A stretch of DNA of 5,813 nt from Treponema sp. (GTDB taxonomy: Bacteria; Spirochaetota; Spirochaetia; Treponematales; Treponemataceae): assembly GCA_012513125.1 (NCBI GenBank), contig JAAZCS010000386.1, positions 1 through 5,813 on the forward strand. The letters run 5' to 3'. Positions 5,367 to 5,813 of this stretch are shown piece by piece; position 1 is the stretch's first letter; every line of letters begins with the position of its first letter. Under the pieces are notes generated by a model that searched no databases, was not told the origin of the DNA, and worked only from the letters and a program-made list of their open reading frames with translations. The translations under genes and the position numbers were made by a program.

Positions 5367-5777
5367 CTGTTGTTCTAGCCACATTTCTTTAGTTATTGGC
5401 TTTAATTCTGGAGTTTCGTTAATACTTTTTAAAAAACTAACTTTTTTTTACATTTACTGCATCTTCATGTTTTGTATAATCACATTCAAGTAACACTTGT
5501 GTTTTACAATAATAATTTTCAAATTCACTTGTTTCAAATGAGAAATATCCAATATCTTCTGAATAAGCATTTATTTTATATCATCTCCAGGTTGAATAGA
5601 CCATGAGTGATAAAAAAAATTTTCTTTACCAAATATTTCAGATAGCTGTTCCGCTATTGGTTCAATCACAACTTTGTCATTTAATTCTGTGTTATAGTAA
5701 GTAAAAGGAGTTTTTATGACTGCCGGGTGTTTCCGCTGTGACGGGGATTGTAACCATTCAGGCTGTGTAAAGCGCAT
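5334..5777 (-). pseudogene. Unrecognised gene broken by two opposite frameshifts
   Basis: From ATG 5777 the frame reads MRFTQPEWLQSPSQRKHPAV, then IFGKENFFYHSWSIQPGDDIK, and stops at 5571. Coding character continues in the -1 frame (INAYSEDIGYFSFETSEF, ENYYCKTQVLLECDYTKHED) until TAG at 5439-5437, and then in a third frame (VSFLKSINETPELKPITKEM, WLEQQLNSNQNLVEE) to TAA at 5336-5334. One base short at the A4 run (5574-5577) and one extra at the A8 run (5442-5449) reconcile all three into a protein of about 147 residues. I do not recognise the family; the composition is that of a soluble, acidic protein. There is no well-placed ribosome-binding site, and upstream an open +1 frame (LIRFEKGKQIQ, 5812-5780) may be more of the same gene or the end of a neighbour. 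Sequencing error at homopolymers is the main alternative to true decay. Confidence 0.6.
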
Positions 5778-5813
5778 ACCTGTATTTGCTTCCCTTTCTC
5801 AAAGCGAATTAGA

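Noticed and set aside
5700..5813. Integron cassette site at the right edge
   Set aside because: I looked for GTTRRRY/RYYYAAC pairs typical of attC sites and found no convincing pair.
1..5813. tRNA, rRNA, CRISPR array or complete insertion sequence
   Set aside because: I found no cloverleaf, rRNA-like block, regularly spaced repeat array or transposase in either strand.

Overview
The window is AT-rich (roughly 30% GC by eye) and densely coding, with bacterial AGGAG/GGGAG ribosome-binding sites and TTGACA/TATAAT-type promoters. A xylanase, an internal GH13 glucosidase/amylase, an SPFH membrane protein and an ArsR with a clostridial-type sequence suggest a fibre- or starch-using anaerobe of the gut or rumen. 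A rumen/gut Treponema or a low-GC Firmicute would fit. This assignment is an inference from gene content and composition only.

Layout. Positions 2-1270 (+) hold the 3' part of a GH10 endo-xylanase whose 5' end lies outside the window; it is followed by a modest hairpin terminator. Positions 1362-2665 (+) hold a compact two-gene unit: a clear promoter overlapped by a striking 21-bp palindrome, an SPFH (band 7) membrane protein, and, 3 bp later, a 66-residue Arc-type ribbon-helix-helix DNA-binding protein. This unit converges on a minus-strand block at 2691. Read in its own direction, the minus-strand block runs: a disrupted unrecognised gene (5777-5334), an ArsR-family repressor with an abnormally long tail (5189-4641), a TetR-family repressor (4734-4138), and a cytoplasmic GH13 alpha-glucan hydrolase (4064-2691).

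Working model. The xylanase opens xylan outside the cell, and the GH13 enzyme trims maltodextrins inside it. The SPFH/RHH pair looks like a self-regulated membrane-scaffold unit, with the RHH protein a good candidate for binding the palindrome at its own promoter. The ArsR and TetR genes each carry operator-like repeats over their own promoters. The arsR reading frame runs through the tetR promoter and 94 bases into tetR, which suggests either a lost stop codon or a rearrangement joining the two genes. No arsenic efflux or reductase gene is present in the window.

The most notable signals are the SPFH-RHH unit with its palindromic operator, the arsR-tetR overlap with a predicted leaderless tetR transcript, and a gene at the right end disrupted by two opposite one-base shifts, both at A-runs, next to a locally GC-rich patch.
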